NCBI GenBank assembly: GCA_913045175.1 | Contig: CAJWQG010000002.1 | Location: 1-64,000, forward strand | Origin: an uncultured Gammaproteobacteria bacterium | GTDB taxonomy: Bacteria > Pseudomonadota > Gammaproteobacteria > Pseudomonadales > Azotimanducaceae | Direction of reading: 5' to 3' | Length of the DNA: 64,000 nucleotides | Shown here: positions 8,917 to 17,428 of the stretch, piece by piece | How positions within the stretch are numbered: position 1 is the first letter of the stretch | Layout of the letters: each line of letters opens with the position of its first letter | The notes under the pieces: model-generated | Database searches by the model: none | Seen by the model: the letters and a program-made list of their open reading frames with translations, nothing else | What the model was told of the DNA's origin: nothing | Program-made: the position numbers and the translations under genes

Positions 8917-9204
8917 CTACGACTCTCGACTAACAATCCTGTAGGTTTCTTCATAGACGCTTTTTCTTGGTCCAATAGTGACGATGTCGATTCGGGATCG
9001 GGACTCAACCTGATAGATGATACGAATTCGCCCTACTCTAAAGCTTCTAAGCCCCTCCAGTTCCTCGGTCAGCGCCTTGCCACTTTCCGGATCACTGAGA
9101 ATCGTCTTTAGGGCTTCTTTGATTCTGCGCTTTAAAACGGGATGGCAGTGACGGATGAGACTGGCGACATCCTCAGGTACGCGAAGCTTTGCCGGAGAAG
9201 CCAC
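8917..9204 (-). CDS. RelE/ParE-superfamily toxin
   Basis: A 95-residue RelE/ParE-type protein. The fold signature is clear: an N-terminal helix pair (DVASLIRHCHPVLKRRIKEAL), a middle GKALTEELEGLRSFRVGRIR segment and the C-terminal RIIYQVESRSRIDIVTIGPR strands. RelE members cut ribosome-bound mRNA while ParE members poison gyrase; the sequence does not separate the two. The probable start is GTG at 9202-9204, whose G is the last base of the antitoxin TAG, a one-base overlap typical of translationally coupled toxin genes. The antitoxin is encoded first. Confidence 0.85.
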   Translation of the reverse strand: MASPAKLRVPEDVASLIRHCHPVLKRRIKEALKTILSDPESGKALTEELEGLRSFRVGRIRIIYQVESRSRIDIVTIGPRKSVYEETYRIVSRES

Positions 9205-9467
9205 TAGTCGCTTATGAGTTCGTCAAGCGTATAAAGCTTGGCTTTCTTCTCCTTCAGTTTGCGTAAACCTGACTTTATCTCTGCCATCAATTCGGTATCG
9301 GTCTTTACCTCGATGGTTTCTCTCAAGCTTTCGAATTCGTTCGGGCTGACCAACACTGCCGCAGGCCTGCCGTTCTTGGTGATGACTACTTCTTCATCTG
9401 AAACACCGATCGAGTCGATCAGCGCGCTGAGCTTCATCTTCGCTTCCGAAAGTGACAGTGTCTTCAT
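9204..9467 (-). CDS. Phd/YefM-family antitoxin
   Basis: The 87-residue protein MKTLSLSEAKMKLSALIDSI shows the Phd/YefM DNA-binding N domain, with the ITKNGRPAAVLVSPNEFESL core at about 28-47. The charged C-terminal part (residues 48-87) would wrap the toxin. The frame is open further upstream to 9533, but the ATG at 9467 matches family starts and the longer version would run through the operator. Antitoxins of this family repress their own promoter, and a perfect inverted repeat lies 12 nt upstream. It overlaps the toxin start by one base. Confidence 0.85.
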   Translation of the reverse strand: MKTLSLSEAKMKLSALIDSIGVSDEEVVITKNGRPAAVLVSPNEFESLRETIEVKTDTELMAEIKSGLRKLKEKKAKLYTLDELISD

Positions 9468-9479
9468 AATATGTCCAAT

Positions 9480-9497
9480 ATTATAGTTGACTATAAT
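9480..9497 (-). promoter_or_regulatory. Palindromic operator / -10 of the toxin-antitoxin operon
   Basis: ATTATAG-TTGA-CTATAAT is a perfect 7-bp inverted repeat with a 4-base spacer, 12 nt upstream of the antitoxin ATG. On the minus strand its downstream arm supplies a consensus TATAAT, so a bound antitoxin would cover the -10 element. No strong -35 box is visible. Direct reading of the repeat; the regulatory role is inferred from how Phd/YefM operons work. Confidence 0.6.
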
Positions 9498-9538
9498 TCT
9501 AGTCATTCTGGGCTGTATAGAAAAAACTGTCAACAGGC

Positions 9539-10594
9539 CTATTTGGCGTTGATATCGCTTTCCTCAAACCGCACACCAAACCCGACGCCATCCCCTAGAG
9601 TAATCTCGCCGTTCACGATCTCAGGTCGATCCTTCACCCATGTCATCCAGGGTCGTCCGGATTCCGCGAGTGGTTTGGGGTCCAGCGCGCAGATCGCATG
9701 CAGCGACCAGATTTCACTACCGCGGTGCGGGCATACGTCAACGCCGTATTGCTCGCCCAGCTTGTAGACCTTTAGCAGTTCCGTCATACCACCGCACCAA
9801 CACACATCTGGTTGCACGATGGCATGCAGGCGCTCTTTCATTAGATGTTCGAAGGATGCCGCGGTGTACTCGTGTTCACCGCCGGCAATAGGAATAGGAC
9901 ATTCATCGCGCAGACGCGCGTAACCTTCAAGATCATCCGGCAAAAGAGGCTCTTCGATCCAGCCGAGATTCACATCGCTAAGTTCATCGGCAATCCGCAG
10001 GGTGCTATCGACGTCTAAAGACATAAAGGCATCACCCATTATTGTGACGTCGGGGCCAAGGGTATCGCGAACCTTGCGAACACCGTCTATCACGCTATCG
10101 ACAAGTTCCTTAGTGACATCCCGCTCACCCGGTTCTGCACCCAGATGTAGTTTGAGCATGGTATAGCCTTCGGTGCCGTTGTTGAGCCACTCCTCAACCG
10201 GCCGTCCAGTGCAATAGGCAGGCACGGTAGGCTGTATTTCGTCCGATAATATATTGGCTAGCGGTTTCTCTGCTCGCTTGGCGCGCAGATCCCACAGGGC
10301 GAGATCGACGCCACTGATGGCCATGATGGCGATGCCCTTTTGTCCGTAAGGCAGCGTACGCCAATACATTTCATCCCACAGACTGTCGATATCTTCCGCA
10401 CTCTGACCCAAAAGGATGTGTCGCAGCGCAGTCTCAACTACCTGAATGCCAGCCGGACCGCCACCACCGACGCCATAGCCTGTTAAGCCGTCATCAGTTT
10501 CTATAATGACCAGTATCTGGCCCAGCCAGGTACGCCAGTCCTGGGGTGAACCCTCCGCGGACGGTTGTACTGCTCTCACGCTTGTAATCTTCAA
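9539..10594 (-). CDS. Mandelate racemase/muconate lactonizing enzyme family protein, probable sugar-acid dehydratase
   Basis: An enolase-superfamily protein of 351 residues. The Mg2+ ligands are visible as Asp188 (IMGDAF), Glu214 (GWIEEPLLP) and Glu240 (AGGEHE). The first catalytic position reads KLHLG at 148-152 and the base on the other face is His290 in CPHRGSE, an arrangement like acid-sugar dehydratases such as L-rhamnonate dehydratase. The substrate is not determined. The start is TTG (10592-10594), supported by the family-typical KITSVRAVQ N terminus and an AAGG about 8 nt upstream. Another family member is at 14.9 kb. Confidence 0.85.
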   Translation of the reverse strand: MKITSVRAVQPSAEGSPQDWRTWLGQILVIIETDDGLTGYGVGGGGPAGIQVVETALRHILLGQSAEDIDSLWDEMYWRTLPYGQKGIAIMAISGVDLALWDLRAKRAEKPLANILSDEIQPTVPAYCTGRPVEEWLNNGTEGYTMLKLHLGAEPGERDVTKELVDSVIDGVRKVRDTLGPDVTIMGDAFMSLDVDSTLRIADELSDVNLGWIEEPLLPDDLEGYARLRDECPIPIAGGEHEYTAASFEHLMKERLHAIVQPDVCWCGGMTELLKVYKLGEQYGVDVCPHRGSEIWSLHAICALDPKPLAESGRPWMTWVKDRPEIVNGEITLGDGVGFGVRFEESDINAK

Positions 10595-10673
10595 AGTCTT
10601 AACACCTTATCTAATCCATACCATCCAGACGTCACAACGAGCTGCAACAGCACATTATAGTGGGTGGGTTTTC

Positions 10674-11489
10674 TCAGCAGTCCGTTTTGATTTTAGAATT
10701 GAACGGCAACGCGAACTGATACTTGAGGTTCATGTCGTTACTACCATCTACCGTATCAACACCGTAGTTTAAATCTCTCGAGTGCGCATAGGCGAAGGTG
10801 CCGAACAGTCGGTCCCACACAGAAAAAATATTTCCGTAGTTGCTATTGGTCCAGGGGCGTTCGAAGTGATGATGCACCTTGTGCATATTCGGCGTCACTA
10901 ACACCCAGCTTATGGCGCGATCGATTCCATCCGGTATCTTGACATTTGCATGGGTGATATAAGCGAAGAACGGGCCAATCAATCGATAAAACACATAGAA
11001 GGCGACAGGGATTCCCATAAGGAACACCACCGTGATCGTAAGCATCTCGCGCAGAAAAAAATCACCTGGGTGATGGCGAGTCCCGGTACTGGCATCCACC
11101 GTGGTGTCACTGTGGTGCACCAGATGCAGTTTCCACATCCACTTATGCTTGTGCAGCATTACATGAATCCAGTACTGACAAAGCAGATCCAGCACCAGAA
11201 TCGAAACCACCAGTTGCAGCCATAATGGCAGTTCAATGTGATGTAGCAGGCCGAACTGCCACGCCTCGATGTGCAACCAGTCGAATGCGATGAAAGAGAG
11301 CGCAAGACTCACCGCACCGGAAGTCAGAAGAAAGACGACGTTAACCACAACATGCTTTAACCGCGCGTAGTCGAACCGAAACAGGGGAAACAGGGTTTCA
11401 AGCACGATCGCGAGTACCAGGAACCCTGGGACCACCCCAATCCGCTGCCAGTCCGGCATCATGGTTAGCAGTTGTGGAAAGGATTCCAT
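10674..11489 (-). CDS. Sterol desaturase / fatty acid hydroxylase superfamily membrane protein
   Basis: The 271-residue integral membrane di-iron enzyme has hydrophobic segments near residues 18-36, 46-68 and 85-105. The His clusters are intact: HVMLHKHKWMWKLHLVHHSD (about 108-127), HHP after the TGTR turn, and NMHKVHHHFERP near 200. The superfamily hydroxylates or desaturates lipids, sterols and carotenoids with O2. Which lipid is used cannot be read from the sequence. It lies 79 nt upstream of the racemase-family gene on the same strand; a link between the two is not obvious. Confidence 0.85.
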   Translation of the reverse strand: MESFPQLLTMMPDWQRIGVVPGFLVLAIVLETLFPLFRFDYARLKHVVVNVVFLLTSGAVSLALSFIAFDWLHIEAWQFGLLHHIELPLWLQLVVSILVLDLLCQYWIHVMLHKHKWMWKLHLVHHSDTTVDASTGTRHHPGDFFLREMLTITVVFLMGIPVAFYVFYRLIGPFFAYITHANVKIPDGIDRAISWVLVTPNMHKVHHHFERPWTNSNYGNIFSVWDRLFGTFAYAHSRDLNYGVDTVDGSNDMNLKYQFALPFNSKIKTDC

Positions 11490-11591
11490 AGCCGTGCATT
11501 ATATATGATAGGACGCTACCCAATGAGGATTCATAGTCCAATGACGTCAAACAACACGTCCACCCGCCCGTAATTTGACTAAGGAGCAAAC

Positions 11592-13106
11592 TTGGCCAAA
11601 CGACCCAATATCGTCTTTATTTTTCCTGACCAGCAACGTGGAGATACGGTCGGTTTCGCCGGAAATTCTGTCGTCAAAACGCCAAACCTGGACCGACTCG
11701 CGAGCGACAGCGTTACCTTCAGCCGATGCTCCAGCAATGCGCCTATCTGCATGCCTGCCCGCAAGTCGCTTATGTGCGGATTGCCAGTCACACAACATGG
11801 ACTCTGGGCAAATAACCTGCCCGGTGACCCTGAGCTCCCAAATCATGTAAGAAACATAAGCAACGCCGGATATCGGACTGCGCAGATAGGCAAAGTGCAT
11901 TTTAATGTTCGTGCAAAAGGCGATGGACACTCACGAGTTTTTGCCCACCTGATGCATGACTGGGGGTGGGAAGATTCCATCGAACTGCGAGATATCACTG
12001 CCTACACAAACGCTGAGTGTTACTACACTGACTTCCTGGAAGAATGCGGTCACCTGCAGATTTTGCGCGACTACATGCGTACCTATGTGGGCGGTGAAGC
12101 CGCAGGTTTGATTCGCCCCTGGGAAACGCCGCCCAGTCTTCTGCCTAACGATGAAGACATCGACATTTACACCGCAAAGCGCTCCGTCGAGTACATCGAA
12201 AACTACGAAGACGACCGACCATTCTACTTATCGGTACTTTTTCCAGGACCGCATAATCCATTCGATTCTCCTGCCGATGACCGCGCGCTATACAACCCTG
12301 ACGACATGCCGGAAGCTATTTTGGAACCGGAGACTGGCCCCCTGTCACCTCAGGTTGAACGCATGAAGGGTGTCAGTCATCTGGACAAGATGACGGCGAG
12401 CCAGGCTCGAATGATGCGCATGTATTACTACGCCAAGGTAACACATGTCGATCACGGTATTGGCATGGTGCTGGACGCGCTCGAAGCCAAAGGCGTGATG
12501 GACAATACCTGGATCATCTATACGTCAGATCACGGGGAGATGCTGGGAGACCACCGCTGCAGTCACAAAGCACTGTTCTATGAAAGCGCCATGAATATTC
12601 CACTATGCATCAGACCACCCGGCGGCACCAACGCCTGGCAATCACGTGCACTGACCGACCAGTTGGATCTTACGGATACCATGCTGGAAATTGCCGATGC
12701 GCCATACCTGGATGATGCCAGTGAATACAGAAGCTCACTCGTCGGTAAGGTTCTGGACGGCCCGGATGCATCAGATGCACAGCAGGGTAAGGAAACCGTG
12801 TTCAGTGATGTACGGCTTTACTCCATGGTCCGCAACGACAGATACAAATTCGCTGTGGATTCCCTTACGCGGGAACCCACGGAGCTTTACGATATGGACA
12901 AGGATTCAGACCAAATCCATAATCTGGTCGAAGACACAGGGCTAGATGATGTTCGATCAGAGCTGATGGATCATCTGAATACACACCTGGATAAACTTGA
13001 TCATGAAAAGGTCAAAAAATATCAGGACACGCTTAATGCCAACCCGTTACTGGGCAGCGCTGCCCACAAGATGGGTGCACCCACAGTCATGCCCCCACAA
13101 TCATAA
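11592..13106 (+). CDS. Type I sulfatase (alkaline phosphatase superfamily)
   Basis: The 504-residue protein has the formylglycine motif Cys53-Met-Pro-Ala-Arg57 in APICMPARKSL, which an FGE-type enzyme would convert. The metal site residues are visible in the FPDQQRGD start and in SDHGEMLGDH near 315-325, followed by an HKALFYESAMNIPL segment. It has no signal peptide, so the substrate is likely a small cytoplasmic sulfate or phosphonate ester. The start is TTG with AAGGAG 6 nt upstream, which decides the start. It opens a same-strand run with a hydroxyacid dehydrogenase, a PhyH oxygenase and a mandelate-racemase-type enzyme. Confidence 0.85.
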   Translation: MAKRPNIVFIFPDQQRGDTVGFAGNSVVKTPNLDRLASDSVTFSRCSSNAPICMPARKSLMCGLPVTQHGLWANNLPGDPELPNHVRNISNAGYRTAQIGKVHFNVRAKGDGHSRVFAHLMHDWGWEDSIELRDITAYTNAECYYTDFLEECGHLQILRDYMRTYVGGEAAGLIRPWETPPSLLPNDEDIDIYTAKRSVEYIENYEDDRPFYLSVLFPGPHNPFDSPADDRALYNPDDMPEAILEPETGPLSPQVERMKGVSHLDKMTASQARMMRMYYYAKVTHVDHGIGMVLDALEAKGVMDNTWIIYTSDHGEMLGDHRCSHKALFYESAMNIPLCIRPPGGTNAWQSRALTDQLDLTDTMLEIADAPYLDDASEYRSSLVGKVLDGPDASDAQQGKETVFSDVRLYSMVRNDRYKFAVDSLTREPTELYDMDKDSDQIHNLVEDTGLDDVRSELMDHLNTHLDKLDHEKVKKYQDTLNANPLLGSAAHKMGAPTVMPPQS

Positions 13107-13118
13107 AACAGGAATAAC

Positions 13119-14105
13119 ATGAGTAAGACCAAAGTAGCCTTCTACGCACCCGTCGATATCGAAAAACGCCTGGCCGCGGTAGCGAAAATCGCCGCGAGCA
13201 ATGACCTCCTCGAGTTTGTATTAGTGGACCTGGATAAAACACCGGAAGAGAACCATACCGCATGCGAAGGTGCTGAGGTTTTCATCACACCCAACATAGT
13301 GACCGTTAATGAAGTCGCCGAAGGTATCAAGGGGTTGAAACTGATTCAGACTTTTAGTGCCGGCACTGATGAACTCGACAAAGCAAAGTTGCTTAACCTC
13401 GGCATTAAAGTCGCGAACAACGGCGGTGCTAACGCAGTGGCGGTCGCGGAGCACGCTGTTTGGATGCTACTGACCGTCAACCACAAGTTCGATAAGCAGA
13501 TCGAAAGCGTCAAGGCCGGCACCTGGCGAAGTGGCGTACCTGGCGACCTAACCGAATTTACCTCGCTGGTTGATAAGCAGGTTGGTATCGTCGGCTTAGG
13601 GCGTATCGGCTCACGGGTCGCCAAACGTCTCCAGGGCTGGGAGTGCAACGTCGTCTATCACGATACCATCGAGTTCGACGCTGATTATGTAGCAGCTACT
13701 GGCGCGTCGCAGATGCCCCTGGATGAACTGATTGCAACGTCCGACATTATTACTCTGCACGTACCACTCGACCGGGTCACCGAAAAGATGTTCAGCACAG
13801 AGCAATTCAAGGCGATGAAGAATACGGCAGTATTGATCAACACCTGTCGCGGTCCGGTTGTTGACGAGTCAGCGTTGATAGAGGCGTTAAGAAACGGGGA
13901 AATCTGGGGTGCCGGGCTTGACGTAACGGAGGTTGAACCGATACAGCCGGATAATCCACTGATCGGCATGCCAAACGTGGTGCTCACACCACATACCGGC
14001 ACCAAGGTTATTCAGTCCGATTGGAATGCGAATATCAATGTCGTGGCAAACGCCGAACGCGTGGCCCAGGGACTGGAACCAGACTGGGTGGTAGACCCCG
14101 TATAG
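13119..14105 (+). CDS. D-isomer-specific 2-hydroxyacid dehydrogenase
   Basis: The 328-residue protein has the NAD-binding GLGRIG loop at 159-164, followed after beta-2 by YHDTIE, whose acidic residue favours NAD+. Catalytic Arg244 is in NTCRGPVVDE, the Glu in EVEPIQPDNPL and His292 in TPHTG. It reduces 2-keto acids or oxidises D-2-hydroxy acids. It starts 12 nt after the sulfatase with AGGAA before the ATG, so the two are co-transcribed. Together with the dehydratase-like gene downstream it fits a hydroxy- or sugar-acid route, but the exact acid is unknown. Confidence 0.88.
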   Translation: MSKTKVAFYAPVDIEKRLAAVAKIAASNDLLEFVLVDLDKTPEENHTACEGAEVFITPNIVTVNEVAEGIKGLKLIQTFSAGTDELDKAKLLNLGIKVANNGGANAVAVAEHAVWMLLTVNHKFDKQIESVKAGTWRSGVPGDLTEFTSLVDKQVGIVGLGRIGSRVAKRLQGWECNVVYHDTIEFDADYVAATGASQMPLDELIATSDIITLHVPLDRVTEKMFSTEQFKAMKNTAVLINTCRGPVVDESALIEALRNGEIWGAGLDVTEVEPIQPDNPLIGMPNVVLTPHTGTKVIQSDWNANINVVANAERVAQGLEPDWVVDPV

Positions 14106-14132
14106 AACCTGGACGAATAGAACCTGGACAAA
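14103..14132 (+). repeat. 15-nt tandem duplication containing the stop codon
   Basis: TAGAACCTGGACGAA is followed directly by TAGAACCTGGACAAA, differing at one base. The first TAG is the stop codon of the hydroxyacid dehydrogenase. It is a local duplication in the gap before the PhyH gene, with no evident function. Confidence 0.7.
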
Positions 14133-14170
14133 TATTGGGGTAAGACCGATTTCGAGTGAAATGGTGCTGA

Positions 14171-14179
14171 TGCTATAAT
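14171..14179 (+). promoter_or_regulatory. Candidate extended -10 promoter
   Basis: TGCTATAAT matches the extended -10 consensus (TGnTATAAT) exactly and ends 29 nt before the ATG of the PhyH gene at 14209. The -35 region is poor, as is usual for extended -10 promoters. It suggests that the PhyH and downstream racemase-family genes can be transcribed separately from the sulfatase. Sequence match only. Confidence 0.5.
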
Positions 14180-14208
14180 TAGCAGCCCTCCAGTACACCG
14201 GATATCAC

Positions 14209-14904
14209 ATGGACCAAGCACAAACAGCCCAACTTAAAGCCGATTTCGATCGTGACGGCTTTGTTATTGTTCGCGATTTCTTTTCCCAGGAGCAGCTGGA
14301 TGAGCTCTGCGAACGCGCAGATGCAATTCTCAGCAAGATGCCCAAACGGACCGATATATTTTCCAACGTCACCAAAGGCCTGGACCGAATGGATGACTAT
14401 TTCAAGGAACTGCTACACAACGGTCCTCAGGTATCCATTCTCGAGACGCTGCTAGGTAAAAAACCAGAGCCGACTACGGCCAGTATCTTTACCAAAGACG
14501 AGAACAGCCAGGAGGTGCACCCTCACTCCGATGCGATGCAGGGTGGCGTTGTCTGGCTCGCGATTGACGAAACGAACGCCCAAAATGGTTGCTTACAGTT
14601 CCTGAAAGGTTCGGACCAGCGGGAAGAAGAATTTGCTCATCTGAGCGCTTCGAAGCCCACCGATCTATCGGACCATCCTGACCGATTTGAATGTACCATG
14701 AGCCCGGGCGATATCGCGTTCTTCAGACCAACCACGGTGCACTGGTCGGGCCCGAATCATGACGGTACAGTTCGACGTGGCTTTAACTGCTTTTATACAG
14801 GCGACCCCTTCAAAGGGATGAAGGAAAAATACACTGCCGAAGAGTGGGCAGCATTGATGGAAAAGAAAAATAAGCACAAAGCAGACATGAAGGCATCGAC
14901 CTGA
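14209..14904 (+). CDS. Phytanoyl-CoA dioxygenase (PhyH) family oxygenase
   Basis: A compact 231-residue PhyH protein. The iron ligands are His106-x-Asp108 (VHPHSDAMQGG) and distal His178 (TTVHWSGPN), with Arg189/190 (TVRRGFN) for 2-oxoglutarate. The N terminus KADFDRDGFVIVRDF is family-typical, supporting the ATG. The C terminus is a Lys-rich helix (EKKNKHKADMK). Its TGA stop overlaps the inferred CTG start of the next gene, so the oxygenase and a mandelate-racemase-family enzyme are probably made together. The substrate may therefore be a hydroxy or sugar acid or its ester; this is inference from context. Confidence 0.85.
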   Translation: MDQAQTAQLKADFDRDGFVIVRDFFSQEQLDELCERADAILSKMPKRTDIFSNVTKGLDRMDDYFKELLHNGPQVSILETLLGKKPEPTTASIFTKDENSQEVHPHSDAMQGGVVWLAIDETNAQNGCLQFLKGSDQREEEFAHLSASKPTDLSDHPDRFECTMSPGDIAFFRPTTVHWSGPNHDGTVRRGFNCFYTGDPFKGMKEKYTAEEWAALMEKKNKHKADMKAST

Positions 14905-16031
14905 AATCCATATCGCTGCATTTCGTACGTATCACCCATAAGACCTGCTGGACGTTCATTCAGCTACGGACCCAGGACGGGCAACTCGGAGAAGGCGAAG
15001 CTTCATTAACCGGTAAAGAAGATGCGCTCGCGGAAGCAGCGGAACGCATCATCCCTATTGCATTAAGCGAGGCCACACCCAACGAACCAAGCGCCTTTGC
15101 AATACAGCATCCGCCAAAGGACATTGCTGAATCTAGCATCGTCAGCGCCATCGATCAGGCGCTGTGGAACCTGCACGCGCAGGGAAAGAATCAGTCATTG
15201 GTACAGGACCTGGGCCTATCGCGCGAGCGAATACCCGTTTACGCCAACATCAACCGAAGAACTGAAGATCGGGGCCCAGGCCGATTTGCCGCCAGCGCAC
15301 GGACCGCCATGGCGTCTGGACATATCGCCTTTAAGATCGCACCCTTCGATGAAGTAACACCGGAAGAATGCGCTAAAGGCAATGGTGTTGATGCGATGCA
15401 GCCAGGGCTGGATCGAATTGCCGCCGTTCGCGAGGCCGTCGGTCCCGAGGCACGTCTTATGGTGGATTGTCACTGGCGCTTCGACGAAGAAACCGCGACT
15501 AAACTAAACGAAGCTGCCGCGAAGCTCGGTGTGTATTGGGTCGAGTGCCCCCTGGTAGAAGTCGAAGACAACATTCCTGCACTCGCGCGACTGCGACAAC
15601 AGTGTAACGATCTGGGCATGCATCACGCGGGGCTGGAAACCAACGTCGGCTGGGATACGGTGCGCCCCTACTGCGAAGGTGGTGCTTACGATGTCGTCAT
15701 GCCAGACATGAAGTACATTGGCGGAATCCACGAACTGCAACGTACCTCCGCAGGATGTGATGCACTCGGCATACAGGTATCTCCCCACAATCCGAGCGGT
15801 CCAATTGCCCACGCGGTCAGCCTGCATATTGCTGCCTCGCTGACTGAATTCGATATGCTCGAATTACAGTTCGATGAGAGCCCGTTGTTTGATGAACTGG
15901 TCAGCGCACCATTTGCGCCGGTCGAAAAAGGCCACACAGTATTGCCACAGGGAATAGGACTCGGCCCGCACCTCAATAAATCCGTTATGGAAGAACACGC
16001 CGACAGACCAGCGAAGCACTGGCAGATATAG
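14901..16031 (+). CDS. Mandelate racemase/muconate lactonizing enzyme family protein, probable CTG start
   Basis: The frame is open from 14874 and reads as an enolase-superfamily N-terminal domain from KSISLHFVRITHKTCWTFIQ onward, but it holds no ATG, GTG or TTG until a TTG at 15198, which would delete the first ~99 residues including the capping domain. The best start is CTG at 14901: it yields the canonical (M)K-x-I N terminus, overlaps the upstream TGA as CTGA, and has GAAGG 7 nt upstream. Metal-ligand segments MVDCHWRFD, WVECPLVE and GLETNVGW and the SPHNPSGP His are intact. Length is 376 residues. Dehydratase or racemase of an unknown acid. Confidence 0.75.
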   Translation: MKSISLHFVRITHKTCWTFIQLRTQDGQLGEGEASLTGKEDALAEAAERIIPIALSEATPNEPSAFAIQHPPKDIAESSIVSAIDQALWNLHAQGKNQSLVQDLGLSRERIPVYANINRRTEDRGPGRFAASARTAMASGHIAFKIAPFDEVTPEECAKGNGVDAMQPGLDRIAAVREAVGPEARLMVDCHWRFDEETATKLNEAAAKLGVYWVECPLVEVEDNIPALARLRQQCNDLGMHHAGLETNVGWDTVRPYCEGGAYDVVMPDMKYIGGIHELQRTSAGCDALGIQVSPHNPSGPIAHAVSLHIAASLTEFDMLELQFDESPLFDELVSAPFAPVEKGHTVLPQGIGLGPHLNKSVMEEHADRPAKHWQI

Positions 16032-17090
16032 CTACTTCGCGTGACCCTGCCAGATATATTCCAACGCCTGCGGTAACAGCTGCACTTTCATCGCCTTGTC
16101 ACAGTGCCCCGCATTACGTACAAAACTGAATTGGTAGGGGTAACCTTTTTCCGCCAGCACATGAGCCATACGCTGGTTGGCAAGCACCCAGTCGTGCATG
16201 TCATCGCGCATCACGTTGGGGTTATATAGGTCTCTGTCACCCACGCACAGCCAGATACGCAGCGGCCTAACCGGTTTCTCGGGAATAATCGACTCATGAA
16301 AACCCCAGGCGCCGCCGGGGGTTTTAGGGTTGTAGGGCCACTGCTGATTAATAAACGTGCCCGATAAACTAAGTACCCGGTAGTATAGATCGTCGCGATA
16401 CCAGGCCATGATCAATGCACAGGACGCACCTGAGCTACACCCCATCGCCGCACGTGACTCCGGGTCGCGACTGAGTTCAATACCACATTGCTGCTCTACA
16501 AAAGGCAGCACCTCGGTCTCAACAAACTCGGCGTAGACGCCAGACATGGTGTCGTATTCCAGCCCGCGCTGACTGCCCTGGGCATCACCCCCTCCGTTGC
16601 TGATGCTGATCGCAACCATAGCCGGCACTCGTCCCTCAGCAATCAGGTTGTCCAGCGCCGTGAACAGCATCTGGTCCGGTCCATCAGCGCCAACAATAAA
16701 TGGTGCGCCGGGCTGGTATTGTTGCGGTACGTACACCGTGACTTTTCGTGAGTAGGGCGCCGCGTGACTCGTGGTCACAATCAGCTTCGCAGGATTCTCA
16801 GGGTCCGGTGTCCCGAAAGTGCCCTCCTCTCTCGCGATGCCCGGATAAATCTCACTGTCAGCAGACTCCATCACCAAGTCGTGAATGATTCCCTTTGGTA
16901 CACCGTCCTGCTCAAACATCTCTGGTGCAGGTTCGTGAGTTGGACCGATGACATAATTACCGTCGACATTAGCAGGAGGAATATCACCGTCCATCAACAT
17001 GGTGGCGGCAACGTAACCCTCGGTTTGAGGATCTCGAGTAGGTGGTTCCTTGCGCATTTTCCGCTCTAACTTTTCATGTATATTTAGCAT
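16032..17090 (-). CDS. Esterase D / enterochelin esterase-like alpha/beta hydrolase
   Basis: The 352-residue protein belongs to the Fes/esterase-D alpha/beta-hydrolase group. The nucleophile elbow is MGCSSGASC (near residue 217); the acid is probably in the WLCVGDRDLYNP segment and the His in FVRNAGHCDKAM. A long N-terminal part (residues 1-110) with SRKVTVYVPQQYQPG strands recalls the immunoglobulin-like lid of these esterases. No signal peptide. Such enzymes hydrolyse sugar or siderophore esters. The gene abuts the racemase-family gene tail to tail with no base between stop codons. Confidence 0.8.
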   Translation of the reverse strand: MLNIHEKLERKMRKEPPTRDPQTEGYVAATMLMDGDIPPANVDGNYVIGPTHEPAPEMFEQDGVPKGIIHDLVMESADSEIYPGIAREEGTFGTPDPENPAKLIVTTSHAAPYSRKVTVYVPQQYQPGAPFIVGADGPDQMLFTALDNLIAEGRVPAMVAISISNGGGDAQGSQRGLEYDTMSGVYAEFVETEVLPFVEQQCGIELSRDPESRAAMGCSSGASCALIMAWYRDDLYYRVLSLSGTFINQQWPYNPKTPGGAWGFHESIIPEKPVRPLRIWLCVGDRDLYNPNVMRDDMHDWVLANQRMAHVLAEKGYPYQFSFVRNAGHCDKAMKVQLLPQALEYIWQGHAK

Positions 17091-17119
17091 TGTACTGTAG
17101 TCAAAGCGGAGAGACGTAA

Positions 17120-17428
17120 GTGACCATGCCCATAAGCATTATTTCCAAGCTAACCTGTAAGTCTGGCAAGAACACTGAAATGGAAGCTGCATTGAACGCG
17201 ATGCGGCGGGCCGTGCTGGACAATGAACCGGGCACCCTGCTGTTCATTAATCATCGTTCGCGGAAGAATCCGGATGAGTATTACATTGTTGAACAATATG
17301 AAGACGAAGCAGCCGCAGACCGCCACGATGAATCCGCTGCTTTTAAGGAAGCAATAGAACAACTGTTACCTAATGTAGCAGGCCCCGCAGAACATACCGG
17401 GCTCGATGTGATTGAGGGCTCACTATGA
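17120..17428 (+). CDS. Antibiotic biosynthesis monooxygenase (ABM/YgiN-like) domain protein
   Basis: A single ABM ferredoxin-like domain of about 100 residues: SIISKLTCKSGK at the start, GTLLFINHRSRKNPDEYYIVEQY in the middle and the HDESAAFKEAIEQLLP helix. Family members are cofactor-free monooxygenases, quinol monooxygenases or heme-degrading enzymes. The frame begins with GTG at 17120; the ATG two codons later (17126) is an equally good start. It overlaps the next gene by four bases (ATGA), so it is coupled to a ribokinase-family kinase. Confidence 0.8.
   Translation: MTMPISIISKLTCKSGKNTEMEAALNAMRRAVLDNEPGTLLFINHRSRKNPDEYYIVEQYEDEAAADRHDESAAFKEAIEQLLPNVAGPAEHTGLDVIEGSL

Noticed and set aside
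15198-16031. TTG at 15198 as the start of the racemase-family gene
   Set aside because: It removes about 99 residues of recognisable N-terminal domain that are open in the same frame.
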